Notes under the pieces: generated by a model | Database searches by the model: none | The model's input: the letters and a program-made list of their open reading frames with translations, nothing else | What the model was told of the DNA's origin: nothing | Assembly: GCF_017948485.1 (NCBI RefSeq) | Contig: NZ_JAFFSX010000005.1 | Span: 310,001-374,000 of the forward strand | DNA length: 64,000 bases | From: Streptomyces sp. GESEQ-35 | GTDB taxonomy: Bacteria > Actinomycetota > Actinomycetes > Streptomycetales > Streptomycetaceae | Direction of reading: 5' to 3' | Program-made: the position numbers and the translations under genes | Shown here: positions 41,866 to 50,574 of the stretch, one piece after another | Numbering within the stretch: position 1 is the first letter of the stretch | How the letters are laid out: every line of letters starts with the position of its first letter

Positions 41866-44685
41866 TCAGGGCACGTACGACGCCGTCTCCGCCGTGCTCA
41901 CGACGGTCTGCCCGTTCGACCGGCTGAGCAGGCCGGCCGACACCCATGCGGTCACGGTGGACCGGACGCGCGCGACCAGCGCGGCCTTGTCGGTGAAGGG
42001 GGCCCCGGCCCAGACCTCGTCGAGGAGTGTGGTGCCGTCGGTCTTCGCCGGGTTCGGCACGCCGGAGTCCGTGGTGCCGAAGACCACCCTGGGCTCCGCG
42101 CGCCGGAAGTAGGCGTGCGTCCGATCCTCGGTGCCCTCGAAGAAGGGGGCGAACTCCGTGCCGTCGAGCGTGTAGTGGAGCGGTCTGCCGCTGACCGGGG
42201 AGAGCGAGGGCAGCAGATCGCCGGAGAGGGCGGCGTTGCGGTACAGGCCGAACTGGAGCTGGCTCGTGGCCGAGTTGCGGGCGAGCAGGTTCACCGGACC
42301 GTAGAACAGGGTCTGAAGGGACGGATCGTCGAGGGCCTTCTCGACCCGGAGCCGGAAGGGGACGGTGACGCGCACGGTGTCACCGCCGCGCCAGGTGCGG
42401 GAGACGGTGACATAGCTGCCGGCCGTCGGAGTCCCGGACACCGCACTGCCGTTGACGGTCACCCGGAAGCCGCGGGTCGCCCAGGACGGCACCCGCAGCC
42501 GCAACTCGAAGGAGGCGCTGCCGCCGCCGATGGTGAGTGTGCTGCCCTGCTCCCTGGGGTAGTCGGTGGTCTGGGTGACCGTGACGCCCTTCTCCGCCCA
42601 GGTCAGCGTGGAGGGGCTGTACAGGTTGACGTACAGGGCGCTGCCGTCGGCCTTCTTGAAGTACACCGAGTCCTGGTACTTCGTGGCGCTCTCCATACCG
42701 GTGCCCTCGCAGCAGGTGGTGCCCTGCTTGGGCGTGTAGTCCCGGACATGACCGGGCGTCAGCCCGATGAAGTACGTGACGAGCGGCTTCTCCGCGTCCG
42801 CCTTGTCCTGCTTGGAGCCGAGCACCTGGTTGTAGAGGGCCCGCTCGTAGTAGTCCATGTACTTCGGGTCCTGTTCATGGAAGAACAGCGTCCGGCTCAG
42901 CTTCAGCATGTTGTACGCGCAGCAGCTCTCGGCGGTGGTGTCGCCGATCGTGCCCGCGATCACGCCCCTGGCCCGCCAGAACTCCCCGCTGCTGGTGCCG
43001 CCGATGCCGTACATCCGCACCGGTACGACCATGCCCCAGAAGTTCTTCGCGGCGGTGAGGTAGCGCGTCTCGCCCGTCGCGTCGTACAGCCGGATCAGCC
43101 CCGTGAAGATCGGTATGTGCTGGTTGGCGTGCAGCCCGTCGAGGGTGTCGGTGTTCGCGGCACAGGCGTCGATGAGCTTGTCCAGGTCGAACAGACGGGC
43201 CAGCGCGAGGTGTTCGGCCTTTCCGGTGAGCGCGTGCAGGTCGACGATCGTCTCGACGATGCCGCCGAACTCGCCACTGGAGAACAGCCCCCACATGCGT
43301 TGCAGCGTGGCGGCGGGCAGCCCGGACAGCCGGGAGTACATCCAGTCGCACATGCCCGACGCGAGGTCCAGCGCCCGGGCGTCGTCCGTGGCGAGATGCG
43401 CGTCCAGCAGCCCCCGGAGGATCTTGTGGGCGGTGTAGTACGGCGCCCACACCCGCGTGTAGTCGCTGGCCGTCATCGACTCCAGCTGGATGAACTGCGT
43501 CTCCGGGTACGCCGCCAGGAACCCGGGATGGCTGGGCGCGCCCCAGGTGCGGCGCAGGGTGGCGGTCAGCGCGCGGCCGGAGGCGTCGGCGAAGGTCGAG
43601 CCGGTGGTCTCGTCGAAGGCGTACGACGCCAGGGTGCCGCGTCCGGCCGAGGTGTCGGCGGCCCGGCTGCTCTGCAACTGCGTGATCTCGGCGGCGGACA
43701 GGGCGCGCGACCAGAGGTTGAACTCGTCGAAGGCGCCCGCGAAGACCGGGTCGCCGACGAAGTTGGAGCGGCCGAGCCAGTTGTTGGCCGGCGTGCCGAG
43801 GGCCGCCGGGGTGAGGGTCATCGCCGTGTTCTGCGCCACGGCTGTGCCGTTGACGTAGAGGGTGCCGGTGCCGCCCGCGATCGTCACCGCCAGGTGGCTC
43901 CACTGGTTCAGCGGCAGCGCTGCCGTGCCGTCGATGCCCTGCTCGCCGCCGGGTCCGCTCGTCGTGACGGCGAAGCGGGGCACGCCGTTCGCGTTGCGCG
44001 CGGCGAGGTAGAGGTACCGCGTGGTGTCGTTGCCGAAGTCGAAGATCCGGGCCCAGTTGCCGTCGTGGGTGGGCTTCACCCAGGCGGACAGGGTGATCGC
44101 GGAGGCGCCGCCCAGGGCCGCGGAGGGGAGATCGACGTACTGGTAGGAGCCGCGGACGTTCTCCGCCGCGGTGCCGAACTTCCCCGCGGCCTTCAGCACC
44201 ACGGGAGCGTGGCGCAACGCCTCGCGCACCTCCGTCAGCGCCCCGACCATGGTGCTGATCCTGTCGGCGAAGACCTGCTCCCCGGTGCCGGCGAAGGCCT
44301 GGGACAGCATGGTCATGAAGTGCCCGGTGTAGTGCCCGCGCAGATTGCCGTTGGCCTCGCCGTCCAGCCCCTCCCAGCCGCCGGGCGCGACCGCGCCGCC
44401 CGTGGCGAGACCGGCGTTGGCGCGGAAGACCTGGAGCAGCCGGTTCACGTCGTAGCCGCGGGCGTGGTCCAGCATCAGCTGCCGCTTGCCGGCGAACACG
44501 CCCGGCCGGAGCTGCACTTCGTCGAGTGCGAACGGCTGCGTGGTCCAGGTGGCGGGTGCGTCGGCCGCGGCGGGCGCGTCCTGTGCGGCGGCGGCCCGGC
44601 CGGAGGCTGCGAAGGAGGGTGCCGGGGTCGTGGCCGTGAGTGCCGCGGCCTGGAGAAGGAATCGTCTGGAGAGGGGCGGTGCCAT
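41866..44685 (-). CDS. Secreted GH127-type beta-L-arabinofuranosidase with LamG insert
   Basis: The 939-residue precursor starts at ATG 44685 (GGAGGAG upstream). It has a twin-arginine signal, LSRRFLLQAAALT, so it is probably exported folded. The GH127 catalytic barrel is seen in DEVQLRPGVFAGKRQLMLDH, TAESCCAYNMLKLSRTLFF and GTTCCEGTGMESATKYQD, where the cysteines and glutamates form the zinc-cysteine active site of the family. A LamG/concanavalin-like domain (about residues 165-380, SAITLSAWVKPTHDGNW to FDEFNLWSRALS) interrupts the barrel. It should remove beta-L-arabinofuranose from plant glycans. It is divergent from a LAL regulator. Confidence 0.9.
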   Translation of the reverse strand: MAPPLSRRFLLQAAALTATTPAPSFAASGRAAAAQDAPAAADAPATWTTQPFALDEVQLRPGVFAGKRQLMLDHARGYDVNRLLQVFRANAGLATGGAVAPGGWEGLDGEANGNLRGHYTGHFMTMLSQAFAGTGEQVFADRISTMVGALTEVREALRHAPVVLKAAGKFGTAAENVRGSYQYVDLPSAALGGASAITLSAWVKPTHDGNWARIFDFGNDTTRYLYLAARNANGVPRFAVTTSGPGGEQGIDGTAALPLNQWSHLAVTIAGGTGTLYVNGTAVAQNTAMTLTPAALGTPANNWLGRSNFVGDPVFAGAFDEFNLWSRALSAAEITQLQSSRAADTSAGRGTLASYAFDETTGSTFADASGRALTATLRRTWGAPSHPGFLAAYPETQFIQLESMTASDYTRVWAPYYTAHKILRGLLDAHLATDDARALDLASGMCDWMYSRLSGLPAATLQRMWGLFSSGEFGGIVETIVDLHALTGKAEHLALARLFDLDKLIDACAANTDTLDGLHANQHIPIFTGLIRLYDATGETRYLTAAKNFWGMVVPVRMYGIGGTSSGEFWRARGVIAGTIGDTTAESCCAYNMLKLSRTLFFHEQDPKYMDYYERALYNQVLGSKQDKADAEKPLVTYFIGLTPGHVRDYTPKQGTTCCEGTGMESATKYQDSVYFKKADGSALYVNLYSPSTLTWAEKGVTVTQTTDYPREQGSTLTIGGGSASFELRLRVPSWATRGFRVTVNGSAVSGTPTAGSYVTVSRTWRGGDTVRVTVPFRLRVEKALDDPSLQTLFYGPVNLLARNSATSQLQFGLYRNAALSGDLLPSLSPVSGRPLHYTLDGTEFAPFFEGTEDRTHAYFRRAEPRVVFGTTDSGVPNPAKTDGTTLLDEVWAGAPFTDKAALVARVRSTVTAWVSAGLLSRSNGQTVVSTAETASYVP

Positions 44686-44714
44686 GTGTGCTCCTCCGCG
44701 AATCGACTTGCGTG

Positions 44715-44749
44715 GGTCGATATTTCGAACGGTGTGCGAGTAATCGACC
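44715..44749. promoter_or_regulatory. Inverted repeat upstream of the GH127 gene
   Basis: GGTCGAT at 44715-44721 and ATCGACC at 44743-44749 form 7-bp arms separated by 21 bases, with TTCGAA between them. It sits 30-64 bases upstream of the GH127 start in the region shared with the LAL regulator, so it may be an operator. Confidence 0.4.
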
Positions 44750-44875
44750 AGACGATAGGGAGGGGGCGGAAAGGCGTCAACGGGTCGGGAGCGTTCGGTT
44801 CCGGCCGATTGCGTCCGGCGCCGAGCGCGAGGTTGCCCCCGCCAGGGGTGGCCCTCAGGTGGCAGAATCTGGCCT

Positions 44876-47635
44876 GTGGATTGGGGGATCCTCGAGCGCG
44901 AGCCCGAGCTGCTGCGACTGGCCGCGGCCGCACAGGAGGCGGCGGACGGGGCCGGATCTGTGGCGCTCGTCTTCGGAGAGGCCGGTATCGGCAAGTCGAG
45001 CCTGGTGAAGGCGATGCCGGACCGGCTGCCCGGCGGGGCGCGCATCCTGGTGGGCCAGTGCGACGACCTCGCCACCCGGCGCCCCCTCGGCCCGTTCCGT
45101 GACCTCATCGGCAGCGTCGGTGCCGAACTGGCGCAGGCCGTGATGGAGGGCGTCGACCGGCATCGGGTGTACGAGGCCCTGCTGGGGGAGTTGGCCGGCG
45201 TACCGCGTCCGGCGGTGCTCGTCGTCGAGGACGTCCACTGGGCCGACGAGGCGTCGCTGGACGCCCTGCGGTTCCTGGTACGCAGAATGGAGCGGTTGCC
45301 CGCGGTCCTCGTCCTCACCTACCGGGACGACGAGTTGAGCCGCGAGCATCCCCTGCGGCACCTGCTGGGCCAGGTGTCCCGCGCGGACCGGGTGCACCGC
45401 CTGCCGCTGGCCCGGCTGTCCCGGGACGCGGTGCGCACCCTCAGCGCCGCCAGCCGCCTCGATCCGGCGCAGGTGTACGACGTGACGTCGGGCAACCCCT
45501 TCTTCGTCGCCGAGGTCGTCGCGGAGGGCGGCACCGCGGGAGTGCCCCCCACGGTCGTGGACGCGGTGCTGGCCCGGCTGCGCGGACTGGACGGTCCCAC
45601 CGTGGACGCCCTGGAGCAGCTCGCAGTCGTCCCCTCGGCGGTCGAACGCACCCTCGTGGAAGCGCTCTTCGCGGACGGCGCCGCCGTACCGAGCGGGCCT
45701 GGTGAAGCGCCCCGCAAGGGGCGCGGGGCTGTATCGAACAGCGGCTCCGCCGCGATGGGGGTCCCCCCGCTCGAGCGAAGCCGAGAGTGGGGGAGCGACC
45801 AGCCCCCACCGACCCGCAGTGAACGACCCGCATATCCAGCGGAGCGCCTCGCGGCGGCCGAGCAGCGCGGCCTGCTGGCGGTGACCCCGGAGCGCGTCGC
45901 GTTCCGGCACGAGCTGATCCGCCGCGCGGTCGCCGACTCCCTGCCCGCGGCACGTCGGATCGACCTCGACCGCAACGTCCTCGCGGCGCTCGTCGCCCGG
46001 CCCGGCTCCGATCCCGCCCGCATCGTCCATCACGCCGCCCAGGCCGGCGATCGCGACGCCGTCGCCCGCTACGGACCCGACGCCGCCCGGGACGCCTCCG
46101 GCGCCGGCGCCCACCGTGAGGCCGCCGCCCACCTGCGGCTCGTCCTGCGCGAACGGCACCGCTACGCCCCGGCCGAACTGGCCGACCTCCTCGAACGCTA
46201 CGCGGTGGAGAGCTACACCATCGCCGACTCGGCCGCCGCCGTCACCGCCCAGCGGGACGCCGTAGCCCTGCGCCGCTCCCTCGGCGACACCCTCGCCCTC
46301 GGCTCCGACCTGCGCTGGCTGTCCCGGATCCACTGGTGGGCCGGCGATCCCGAGCAGGCACAGGCGGCCGCGCGGGAGGCCATCGCTGTACTCGAACACG
46401 CAGGTGACGACCGGCTGCTGGCGCTCGCCCTGAGCAACACCTCGCAGCTGCGGATGCTGGCCGACCGGTACGCCGAGGCGATCGCGTACGGCGAGCGTGC
46501 CATCGAGCTGGCCCGCAAGGCCGACGACCCGGCGATCCTCGCGCACGCCCTCAACAACGTGGGCAGCGCCCGCTGGAAGGGCGGAGACCCGGGCGGACGC
46601 GCGCAGGTGGCGGAGAGCCTCGAGGTGGCGCTCGCCGCGGGCGAGGTCGAGCACGCCTGCCGGTCCTACGCCAACATCATCTGGAGCCTGCTGGAAAACG
46701 CCCGGTACACCGAGGCCGATGCCTTCCTGCCCCCGGCGATGGAACTCGCCGAACGCGCCGAACACGTCGGCTTCCTCAACTATCTGCACGTCGAGCTGGC
46801 CATCCGCCGGCTCGCGGCCGGGGACTGGGACGACGCCGAGAAGCACGCCGAGTTCGGCATGCACGACTTCGTCCCGGCCCGCTGTCCGGCGCTCACCGTG
46901 CTCGCCCGCGTCCGCACCCGGCGCGGCCGGCCCGGCGCCGACGAACTCCTCGAAGAAGCCTGGAAGATCGCCGTGCACACGGGCGAGCTTCAGCGCACGG
47001 TTCCGGTGGCGGCCGCGCGGGCGGAGGCGGCCTGGCTGCGCGGGGACCACACGGCCGCGGCAGAAGCCGCCGGACCGGTCCACGCACAGGCCCACCGCCT
47101 CGCGGTCGGCCCCTACCAGGCCGAACTCGGCTACTGGCTCGCCAAGGCCGGACACCGGGTGCCGGCCGGCGGCTCGGACCATCCGTACGCCGTCCAGGCC
47201 GCCGGAGACTGGCGCCGGGCGGCGGCGCTCTGGCGGGCCGCGGGCTGCCCGTACGAACACGCCGCCGCACTCGCGGAAAGCCCCGACCCGGCCGACAAAC
47301 TCACCGCGCTCGCCGCCCTCGACACGCTCGGCGCCGAGCCACTGACCCGCCTGATCCGCGCCGAACTGCGCCGGCTCGGCGTCCCCCATATCCCCCGTGG
47401 TCCGCTCGCGGCCACCCGGGGAAACGCCGCGGGCCTCACCGAACGCCAATTCCAGGTCATGCGACTGCTGGCGGAGGGCCTGACCAACCTCGAGATCGCC
47501 GACCGGCTCTTCGTCTCGGTGCGCACGGTCGACAACCACGTACGTGCCGTCCTGGACAAGCTGGACGCCCCCACCCGACGGCAGGCGGCCGCGCGTGCGG
47601 CGGAGCTGGGCCTGCTGGCGGGACCCGACATATAG
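44876..47635 (+). CDS. LAL-type LuxR family regulator with in-frame repeat insertion
   Basis: This 919-residue protein starts at GTG 44876. It has Walker A GEAGIGKSSLVKA near residue 35, Walker B VLVVEDVHWADEASLDALR, a long TPR-like region and a C-terminal LuxR helix-turn-helix (LTERQFQVMRLLAEGLTNLE to VRTVDNHVRAVLDKL). A palindromic repeat of about 125 bases (45707-45832) is translated in frame, giving EAPRKGRGAVSN and a Pro/Ser-rich stretch between FADGAAV and PAERLAAAEQRGLLAVTP. This is a surface loop before the winged-helix part of the ATPase. Likely targets are the GH127 gene behind it or the BBE-like gene ahead. Confidence 0.92.
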   Translation: MDWGILEREPELLRLAAAAQEAADGAGSVALVFGEAGIGKSSLVKAMPDRLPGGARILVGQCDDLATRRPLGPFRDLIGSVGAELAQAVMEGVDRHRVYEALLGELAGVPRPAVLVVEDVHWADEASLDALRFLVRRMERLPAVLVLTYRDDELSREHPLRHLLGQVSRADRVHRLPLARLSRDAVRTLSAASRLDPAQVYDVTSGNPFFVAEVVAEGGTAGVPPTVVDAVLARLRGLDGPTVDALEQLAVVPSAVERTLVEALFADGAAVPSGPGEAPRKGRGAVSNSGSAAMGVPPLERSREWGSDQPPPTRSERPAYPAERLAAAEQRGLLAVTPERVAFRHELIRRAVADSLPAARRIDLDRNVLAALVARPGSDPARIVHHAAQAGDRDAVARYGPDAARDASGAGAHREAAAHLRLVLRERHRYAPAELADLLERYAVESYTIADSAAAVTAQRDAVALRRSLGDTLALGSDLRWLSRIHWWAGDPEQAQAAAREAIAVLEHAGDDRLLALALSNTSQLRMLADRYAEAIAYGERAIELARKADDPAILAHALNNVGSARWKGGDPGGRAQVAESLEVALAAGEVEHACRSYANIIWSLLENARYTEADAFLPPAMELAERAEHVGFLNYLHVELAIRRLAAGDWDDAEKHAEFGMHDFVPARCPALTVLARVRTRRGRPGADELLEEAWKIAVHTGELQRTVPVAAARAEAAWLRGDHTAAAEAAGPVHAQAHRLAVGPYQAELGYWLAKAGHRVPAGGSDHPYAVQAAGDWRRAAALWRAAGCPYEHAAALAESPDPADKLTALAALDTLGAEPLTRLIRAELRRLGVPHIPRGPLAATRGNAAGLTERQFQVMRLLAEGLTNLEIADRLFVSVRTVDNHVRAVLDKLDAPTRRQAAARAAELGLLAGPDI
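45707..45832. repeat. Streptomyces palindromic repeat, copy 3 (composite, inside LAL gene)
   Basis: The unit opens with GCGCCCC-GCAA-GGGGCGC (45707-45724) and ends with AGCGACCAGCCCCCACCGAC, both shared with copies 1 and 2. Between them is a second hairpin-forming segment built from CCCCCGCTC and GAGAGTGGGGG. It stays in frame. Confidence 0.8.
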
Positions 47636-47762
47636 GTCGAGACTGGAAACGTAGGTATGTCGCAGCCCCGAGCTGGGTGACCCGCACGGATGCCCGGAAG
47701 GCCCTGACCGTACTAGAAACATGCGAATCCGACCGTATTCGGACAGAGGAACGGGGAACCGC

Positions 47763-49178
47763 ATGTCCAGCACACCCGCCCAAGCGGCACGCCGCGAACT
47801 GACCGGCTTCACCGGTGACTTGACCGGACCCGACGACTCCGGCTACCCGGAGGCCCGCGCCGTCTACAACGGCATGATCGACAAACGTCCCGCCCTCGTC
47901 GCGCGCTGCGCGGACGCCGACGCCGTGGCCCGCGTGATCGGCTTCGCCCGCGCCCATGATCTGCCGCTCGCGGTCCGCGGCGGCGGCCACCACGGAGCCG
48001 GGCTCGGCACCGTGGACGGCGGAGTCGTCGCCGACCTGTCCCCGCTCAAGGACATCCACGTCGACCCCGAGGCCCGGACCGTCCGGGTCGGCGGCGGCTG
48101 CGTGTGGGGCGAGGTCGACCGCGCCACCAACGCGCACGGACTCGCCACGCCCAGCGGCATCATCTCCACGACAGGCGTCGGCGGGCTTACCACCGGCGGC
48201 GGGATCGGTCATCTGACCCGCAAGTGCGGGCTGACCATCGACAACCTGCTGGAGGCCGACGTGGTGCTGGCCGACGGCCGGCAGGTGCGGGCCGCCGACG
48301 ACGAGAACCGCGATCTGTTCTGGGCGATCCGCGGAGGCAGTGGCAACTACGGCGTCGTGACGTCGTTCCTGTTCCGGCTGCACGAGGTGAGCACGGTCGT
48401 CGCCGGACCGACCTTCTGGCCCGTCGAGATCAGCGCCGAAGTCCTCACCGCCTACCGGGACTTCCTGCCGAACGCGCCCCGCGAGCTCAACGGGTTCTTC
48501 CTGTACGGCTCTGTCCCGCCGGCCCCGCCGTTCCCCGAAGAGCTCCACCTGCGCAAGACGGCCGGAGTCGTGTGGTGCTACACGGGCGACGACACCGAAG
48601 CCGCCGCCCGCGAGATGGCCCCGCTGCTCGACGCGCTGCCGAAGCCGATGCTGCACGCGCCCGGCCCGATGCCCCACCCCGACATGCAGTCCATGTTCGA
48701 CGGGCTGTACCCGCCGGGCCACCAGTGGTACTGGCGGGCCGACTTCGTCAACGAGATCCCGGACGAGGCCGTCGAAATCCATGCCAAGTTCGGCGCCGAG
48801 GTGCCCACGATGCAGTCGACGATGCACCTCTACCCGATCGACGGCGCCGCCCATGACGTCGGGTCCACGGACACCCCCTGGGCCTACCGCGAGGCACGCT
48901 GGGCCTCCGTCTACGCGGGCGTCGACCCCGACCCGGCCAACGCCGACCTCATCAAGCAGTGGACCGTCGACTACTTCGAGGCGCTGCACCCGTACTCGGC
49001 GGGCGGCGCCTACGTGAACATGATGATGGACGAGGGCCAGGAGCGGGTACGCGCCAGCTACCGCGGCAACTACGACCGCCTGGCCCGCGTCAAGGCCGAC
49101 CGCGACCCGGAAAATGTCTTCCGCCTGAACCAGAACATCCAGCCGGCCCCGAAACCGCGGTACGAAGCCCGGCCCTGA
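47763..49178 (+). CDS. FAD-linked oxidase, berberine bridge enzyme (BBE)-like
   Basis: The ATG at 47763 gives 471 residues. The FAD-binding PCMH domain carries AVRGGGHHGAGLGTVDGG, where the first histidine (about H76) would be the covalent flavin link, and STTGVGGLTTGGGIGHLTRK. The cysteine that makes a second flavin bond in bicovalent members is absent, so a single attachment is predicted. The C-terminal BBE motif is YRGNYDRLARVKADRDPENV then FRLNQNI. Enzymes of this type oxidise sugars, alcohols or natural-product intermediates. The LAL gene lies 127 bases upstream on the same strand. Confidence 0.9.
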   Translation: MSSTPAQAARRELTGFTGDLTGPDDSGYPEARAVYNGMIDKRPALVARCADADAVARVIGFARAHDLPLAVRGGGHHGAGLGTVDGGVVADLSPLKDIHVDPEARTVRVGGGCVWGEVDRATNAHGLATPSGIISTTGVGGLTTGGGIGHLTRKCGLTIDNLLEADVVLADGRQVRAADDENRDLFWAIRGGSGNYGVVTSFLFRLHEVSTVVAGPTFWPVEISAEVLTAYRDFLPNAPRELNGFFLYGSVPPAPPFPEELHLRKTAGVVWCYTGDDTEAAAREMAPLLDALPKPMLHAPGPMPHPDMQSMFDGLYPPGHQWYWRADFVNEIPDEAVEIHAKFGAEVPTMQSTMHLYPIDGAAHDVGSTDTPWAYREARWASVYAGVDPDPANADLIKQWTVDYFEALHPYSAGGAYVNMMMDEGQERVRASYRGNYDRLARVKADRDPENVFRLNQNIQPAPKPRYEARP

Positions 49179-49181
49179 GGC

Positions 49182-49877
49182 TCAGGCCGGCGACGCGGAG
49201 CGCACGAGCCAGTCGTACGCGGCCCGCGCCGTGAACTCGGCCTGTCCGCCGCGCAGGAGCAGCCCCGCGCCGGCGAACTCCGGCGCGGCGGCCTGCGCGG
49301 CGACGTACGGGATCGCGATGCAGCGCATCCCGGCCGCGTGGGCGGCGGCGGCACCCGGCGCCGCGTCCTCCAGGACCACACAGTCGGCCGGGGCGGCGCC
49401 GAGCCGGCGGGCCGCCTCCAGGAAGACGTCGGGGGCGGGCTTGCCGCGCTCGACCTCGTCGGCGGACACGACGGTGCGCAGCTGGGCATCCAGGCCGGTG
49501 CCGGCCAGGATCGCCTCGATGGCCTCGGGCGACGAGCCCGAGGCCACGGCCATGGGGACGCCCTCACCGGCCAGCAGTTCCACGAACGTGCGCATCTCGG
49601 GGTACGCGTCCGTGGCGGTGCGCGCCAGCTCCAGATAGGTGCGGTTCTTCGCGGCGAGGAGTTCGGCGACCGAGGCGCGCAGGCCGTAGTGCTCCTTCCA
49701 CAGCGCCACCGTCTCCTGCGTGCTGATCCCGACGTACCGTTCGTGGTCCGCCCAGGTGAAGTCCGGGACGCCGTGCTCGGCGAGGACCTGGCGGCCTGCT
49801 TCGAAGTAGTTGGGCTCGCTGTCCACGAGCGTTCCGTCGAGATCGAAGATGACCGAAGTGCTGCCGAGATTGTTCAT
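49182..49877 (-). CDS. HAD-superfamily phosphatase (phosphoglycolate phosphatase/mutase-like)
   Basis: The 231-residue protein has motif I VIFDLDGTLVDSE (D12 nucleophile, D14), motif II VASGSSPEAIEAIL, and motifs III-IV GKPAPDVFLEAARRLG with VVLEDAAPGAAAAHAAG. A four-helix cap follows motif I. The substrate is likely a small sugar or glycolate phosphate. It converges on the BBE-like gene with only three bases between, and has an Lrp gene immediately upstream on the same strand (19 bases). Confidence 0.9.
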   Translation of the reverse strand: MNNLGSTSVIFDLDGTLVDSEPNYFEAGRQVLAEHGVPDFTWADHERYVGISTQETVALWKEHYGLRASVAELLAAKNRTYLELARTATDAYPEMRTFVELLAGEGVPMAVASGSSPEAIEAILAGTGLDAQLRTVVSADEVERGKPAPDVFLEAARRLGAAPADCVVLEDAAPGAAAAHAAGMRCIAIPYVAAQAAAPEFAGAGLLLRGGQAEFTARAAYDWLVRSASPA

Positions 49878-49896
49878 GGGTCCAGCATGCCAACCG

Positions 49897-50373
49897 TCAT
49901 TTCCCTGCCGTGCGGCCGATCGACTCGACCAGCGGCAGCAGCCGGTGCGGGACGCGTTCGCGAAGAGCGACCTCCGAGCGGGTGCGCACCACGCCCGGCA
50001 GGCTGATCAGCTTCTGGATCACGTCCTCCAGGTGCGCGTTGTCCCGTGCCACGACCCGGGTCAGCAGATCCCCGCCGCCCGTGATCGAGAAGGCCTCGAC
50101 GATCTCCGGTACGGCGGCGAGCGCGTCGCCCACGTCGTCGAGATGGCCCTGCGTGACCTCGATGTGCACGAAGGCCAGCACCGGGTGGCCGAGGGCGGCG
50201 GGGGAGAGGCTCGGGCCGGTCCCGGTGATCACGCCGTCCCGCTCCAGCCGGTCCAGGCGGGCCTGCAACGTCCCGCGGGCGACGCCGAGGACGCGGGCGT
50301 ACTCGCGCACACTCGTGCGGGGCTGCTCCAGCAACAGCCGCAGGATGCGGGTGTCGAGCTCGTCCACGGCCAT
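49897..50373 (-). CDS. Lrp/AsnC family transcriptional regulator
   Basis: The 158-residue protein has the N-terminal winged helix ELDTRILRLLLEQPRTSVRE, then YARVLGVARGTLQARLDRLE and RDGVITG. The C-terminal RAM/ligand domain reads LAFVHIEVTQGHLDDVGDAL and GGGDLLTRVVARDNAHLED. It binds amino acids or related effectors. It is divergent from the FUSC gene, whose leader contains a hairpin. It may be co-transcribed with the HAD gene. Confidence 0.94.
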   Translation of the reverse strand: MAVDELDTRILRLLLEQPRTSVREYARVLGVARGTLQARLDRLERDGVITGTGPSLSPAALGHPVLAFVHIEVTQGHLDDVGDALAAVPEIVEAFSITGGGDLLTRVVARDNAHLEDVIQKLISLPGVVRTRSEVALRERVPHRLLPLVESIGRTAGK

Positions 50374-50496
50374 GGCGCTCCGTCTCCTCGTCCCTGGTCC
50401 GTTGGCTCGTCGGTGGACGCGCCGGATCCGTTATGTCTGTGCCATTGGCCCAGCATTCTAGGCGGCAGTTGAGCCAGGTGGAACCTTGATGCTGTG

Positions 50497-50574
50497 ATGG
50501 ACACGTCGATGGCGCTGCGGATCCCGCGGCGCCTTTTTCATGCCGGTGCCGAAGGGGCGGGGAAGCAGTGCTGA
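50497..50574 (+). CDS. Possible 25-residue leader peptide of the FUSC gene
   Basis: ATG 50497 opens a frame encoding MDTSMALRIPRRLFHAGAEG plus five residues (AGKQC) that ends by overlapping the GTG of the FUSC gene. A hairpin with a T tract lies inside it. It could be a leader peptide of a translation-coupled attenuator. The ribosome-binding site is weak and the reading is tentative. Confidence 0.25.
   Translation: MDTSMALRIPRRLFHAGAEGAGKQC
50511..50538 (+). terminator. Intrinsic terminator or attenuator in the FUSC leader
   Basis: GGCGCTGCGG (50511-50520) pairs with CCGCGGCGCC (50524-50533), one wobble, over a tight loop and is followed by TTTTT at 50534-50538. It is the best U-tract terminator in the window and lies only 30 bases before the FUSC start, so it may regulate rather than end a transcript. 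Confidence 0.6.

Noticed and set aside
42115..45102. A 995-codon frame antisense to the GH127 gene
   Set aside because: It has no recognisable domain and overlaps a protein with signal peptide, catalytic motifs and a good ribosome-binding site. It also runs across the divergent promoter region.
44855..47812. A 985-codon frame antisense to the second LAL regulator
   Set aside because: The LAL gene has Walker and HTH motifs along its length. The antisense frame is a GC shadow of its third-position bias.
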